Source: Deltaproteobacteria bacterium (lineage in GTDB: Bacteria; Desulfobacterota; Binatia; HRBIN30; JACQVA1). Taken from it: 64,000 nucleotides of DNA. The position numbers and the translations under genes are program-made. The stretch covers positions 130,951-194,950 of the forward strand of contig JACOST010000028.1 in the NCBI GenBank assembly GCA_016178705.1. The letters are read 5' to 3'. This document shows, piece after piece, positions 63,116 to 64,000 of the stretch (position 1 is its first letter; each line of letters opens with the position of its first letter). The notes beneath the pieces were generated by a model. That model worked only from the letters and a program-made list of their open reading frames with translations. It made no database searches and was not told where the DNA came from.

Positions 63116-64000
63116 ATGCACTGCCCGTCCTGCAACCACGACAACCGCGCTGAGCGCCGCTTTTGCGGGGAATGCGGCGCGACACTCTCCGTTACATGTC
63201 CCTCGTGCGGTGCCCCGGCCGAGGCTGGTGAGAAATTCTGCGGCGGATGTGGCGGTTCGTTAGCTGCAAGCGAAAAGTTGAAAGCCGAAAGCCAGATCGC
63301 CTCCGCAACCCTAACAACCAACAACCTAACACCGAACAACCTGTCTTCGGGCGAGCGTCGCCAACTCACCGTACTCTTCTCCGACCTCGTCGGTTCCACC
63401 GCGCTCAGCGCGCAATTCGATCCCGAAGAGTGGCGCGAGATCGTTTCCCGTTACCACCGCGCCACAACAGCCGCGGTACAAAACTTCGGCGGGCATGTTG
63501 CCAAGAACCTCGGCGATGGGCTGCTGATCTACTTCGGCTGGCCGACGGCGCGTGAGGATGATCCGGAACGCGCGATCCGCGCAGGGCTGGCGATCGTCGA
63601 GGTTGTTAGGTTGTTGGTTGTTCGGTTGTTAGGCGAAGAAGGGACCGCTTCTGACCTCACAACCAACAACCTAACAACTAACAACCTTTCGGTCCGCGTC
63701 GGCATGCACACCGGCCCTGTGGTGATCGCCGCCGGCGGCGAGGTCTTCGGCGAGACCGCGAACATTGCGGCGCGGGTGCAGAGCGCGGCCGAGCCCGACA
63801 CCGTGGTGATCACCGCCGCGACGCAGCGTTTGGTGGCTGGGCTGTTCGTGGTCGAGGATCGCGGGCCGCAAGAACTCAAGGGCGTGCGCGAGCTGGTGAC
63901 GCTCTATCGCGTCGTGCAGCCGAGCGGGGTGCGCAGCCGGCTCGATGTTGCGGCGGGACGCCTGACGCGCTTCGTCGGCCGCGACATCGAGCTGGCCACA
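63116..64000 (+). CDS. Zinc-ribbon class III nucleotide cyclase with AAA ATPase, 3' end beyond the window
   Basis: 295 codons are visible from ATG 63116, with no stop. Two N-terminal zinc ribbons (CPSC...CGEC and CPSC...CGGC) are followed by a cyclase domain: LTVLFSDLVGSTALS with the first metal Asp, NLGDGLLIYFG with the second, VRVGMHTGPVV, and GETANIAARVQSA. RFVGRDIEL begins the AAA/ORC1-like ATPase usual for this architecture. Two heptamer repeat arrays are translated in frame as TTNNL and VVRLL stretches. Confidence 0.9.
   Translation, partial: MHCPSCNHDNRAERRFCGECGATLSVTCPSCGAPAEAGEKFCGGCGGSLAASEKLKAESQIASATLTTNNLTPNNLSSGERRQLTVLFSDLVGSTALSAQFDPEEWREIVSRYHRATTAAVQNFGGHVAKNLGDGLLIYFGWPTAREDDPERAIRAGLAIVEVVRLLVVRLLGEEGTASDLTTNNLTTNNLSVRVGMHTGPVVIAAGGEVFGETANIAARVQSAAEPDTVVITAATQRLVAGLFVVEDRGPQELKGVRELVTLYRVVQPSGVRSRLDVAAGRLTRFVGRDIELAT
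63307..63343. repeat. In-gene repeat array, family H (AACAACCT units)
   Basis: Units of CTAACAAC, CAACAAC, CTAACAC and CGAACAAC lie inside the cyclase gene, between the zinc ribbons and the catalytic domain. They are translated as TLTTNNLTPNNL. Confidence 0.8.
63601..63686. repeat. In-gene hairpin array, family H
   Basis: GGTTGTTA, GGTTGTT, GGTTGTTC and GGTTGTTA units (63601-63633) face the inverted ACAACCA, ACAACCT and ACAACTA units (63658-63686). It lies in the cyclase catalytic domain, between the NLGDG and VGMHTG segments, and keeps the reading frame. Confidence 0.85.

Overview
The window is GC-rich, gene-dense DNA from a Gram-negative bacterium. It carries lipoprotein signal peptidase, Tat- and lipobox-type signals, a CcsA/HemX cytochrome assembly protein, PlsY, a glnB-glnA pair and EttA. 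The mix of two LLM/F420-type oxidoreductases, a thiolase-like/DUF35 pair, a BKACE-type beta-keto acid cleavage enzyme, secreted Thr-Pro-repeat proteins and very many intergenic palindromic repeats resembles uncultured deltaproteobacterial lineages such as Binatota. That placement is inference, not shown by a marker gene.

Layout. Positions 1-10.5 kb hold stress and accessory genes: a peroxiredoxin, a copper-monooxygenase-like lipoprotein, an M19 dipeptidase, an LLM oxidoreductase and a CDGSH protein, then a gene that ordinary ORF calling splits in two. That gene (5121-5783) is an iodothyronine-deiodinase-like selenoprotein with an in-frame UGA followed by a bacterial SECIS hairpin. It is coupled to a DUF3995 membrane protein and a Phd-type antitoxin. 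From 12.1 to 18.3 kb a minus-strand operon encodes heme and siroheme synthesis (precorrin-2 dehydrogenase, CcsA/HemX, HemA, HemC, CobA-HemD fusion, HemB). From 18.4 to 25.2 kb a cell-surface locus encodes a 12-repeat NHL protein and two tandem paralogous secreted proteins, all with long Thr-Pro-rich regions. From 25.2 to 35 kb a minus-strand block runs alr-purH-purD-purE-tsaC-DUF1015-thyX, then DUF309-moxR-coxE-like. thiS-thiG-thiE follow on the plus strand.

From 37 to 47.3 kb are a PEP-mutase/isocitrate-lyase family protein, a creatininase-LLM pair, ileS-lspA, a crotonase, and aroC with a BKACE enzyme. From 47.4 to 55.4 kb are a decayed vapBC pair, ettA, glnB-glnA, plsY, an SH3 protein, tRNA-Pro(CGG), rpe and fmt. 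From 55.5 to 64 kb are a racemase-like protein, an NTF2-like protein, the thiolase-like/DUF35/amidohydrolase group, a membrane glycosyltransferase with a cyclase fragment at its N-terminus, and a putative cyclic-nucleotide neighbourhood (cNMP-binding protein, calcineurin-like phosphoesterase, zinc-ribbon class III cyclase running off the end).

The spaces between genes are unusually rich in repeats. One class consists of arrays of about 7-nt units folded back as hairpins; these fill whole stop-to-start gaps and once expand in frame inside the cyclase gene. A second class consists of doublets of two different palindromic arms. No CRISPR array, rRNA, complete insertion sequence or replication origin was seen.
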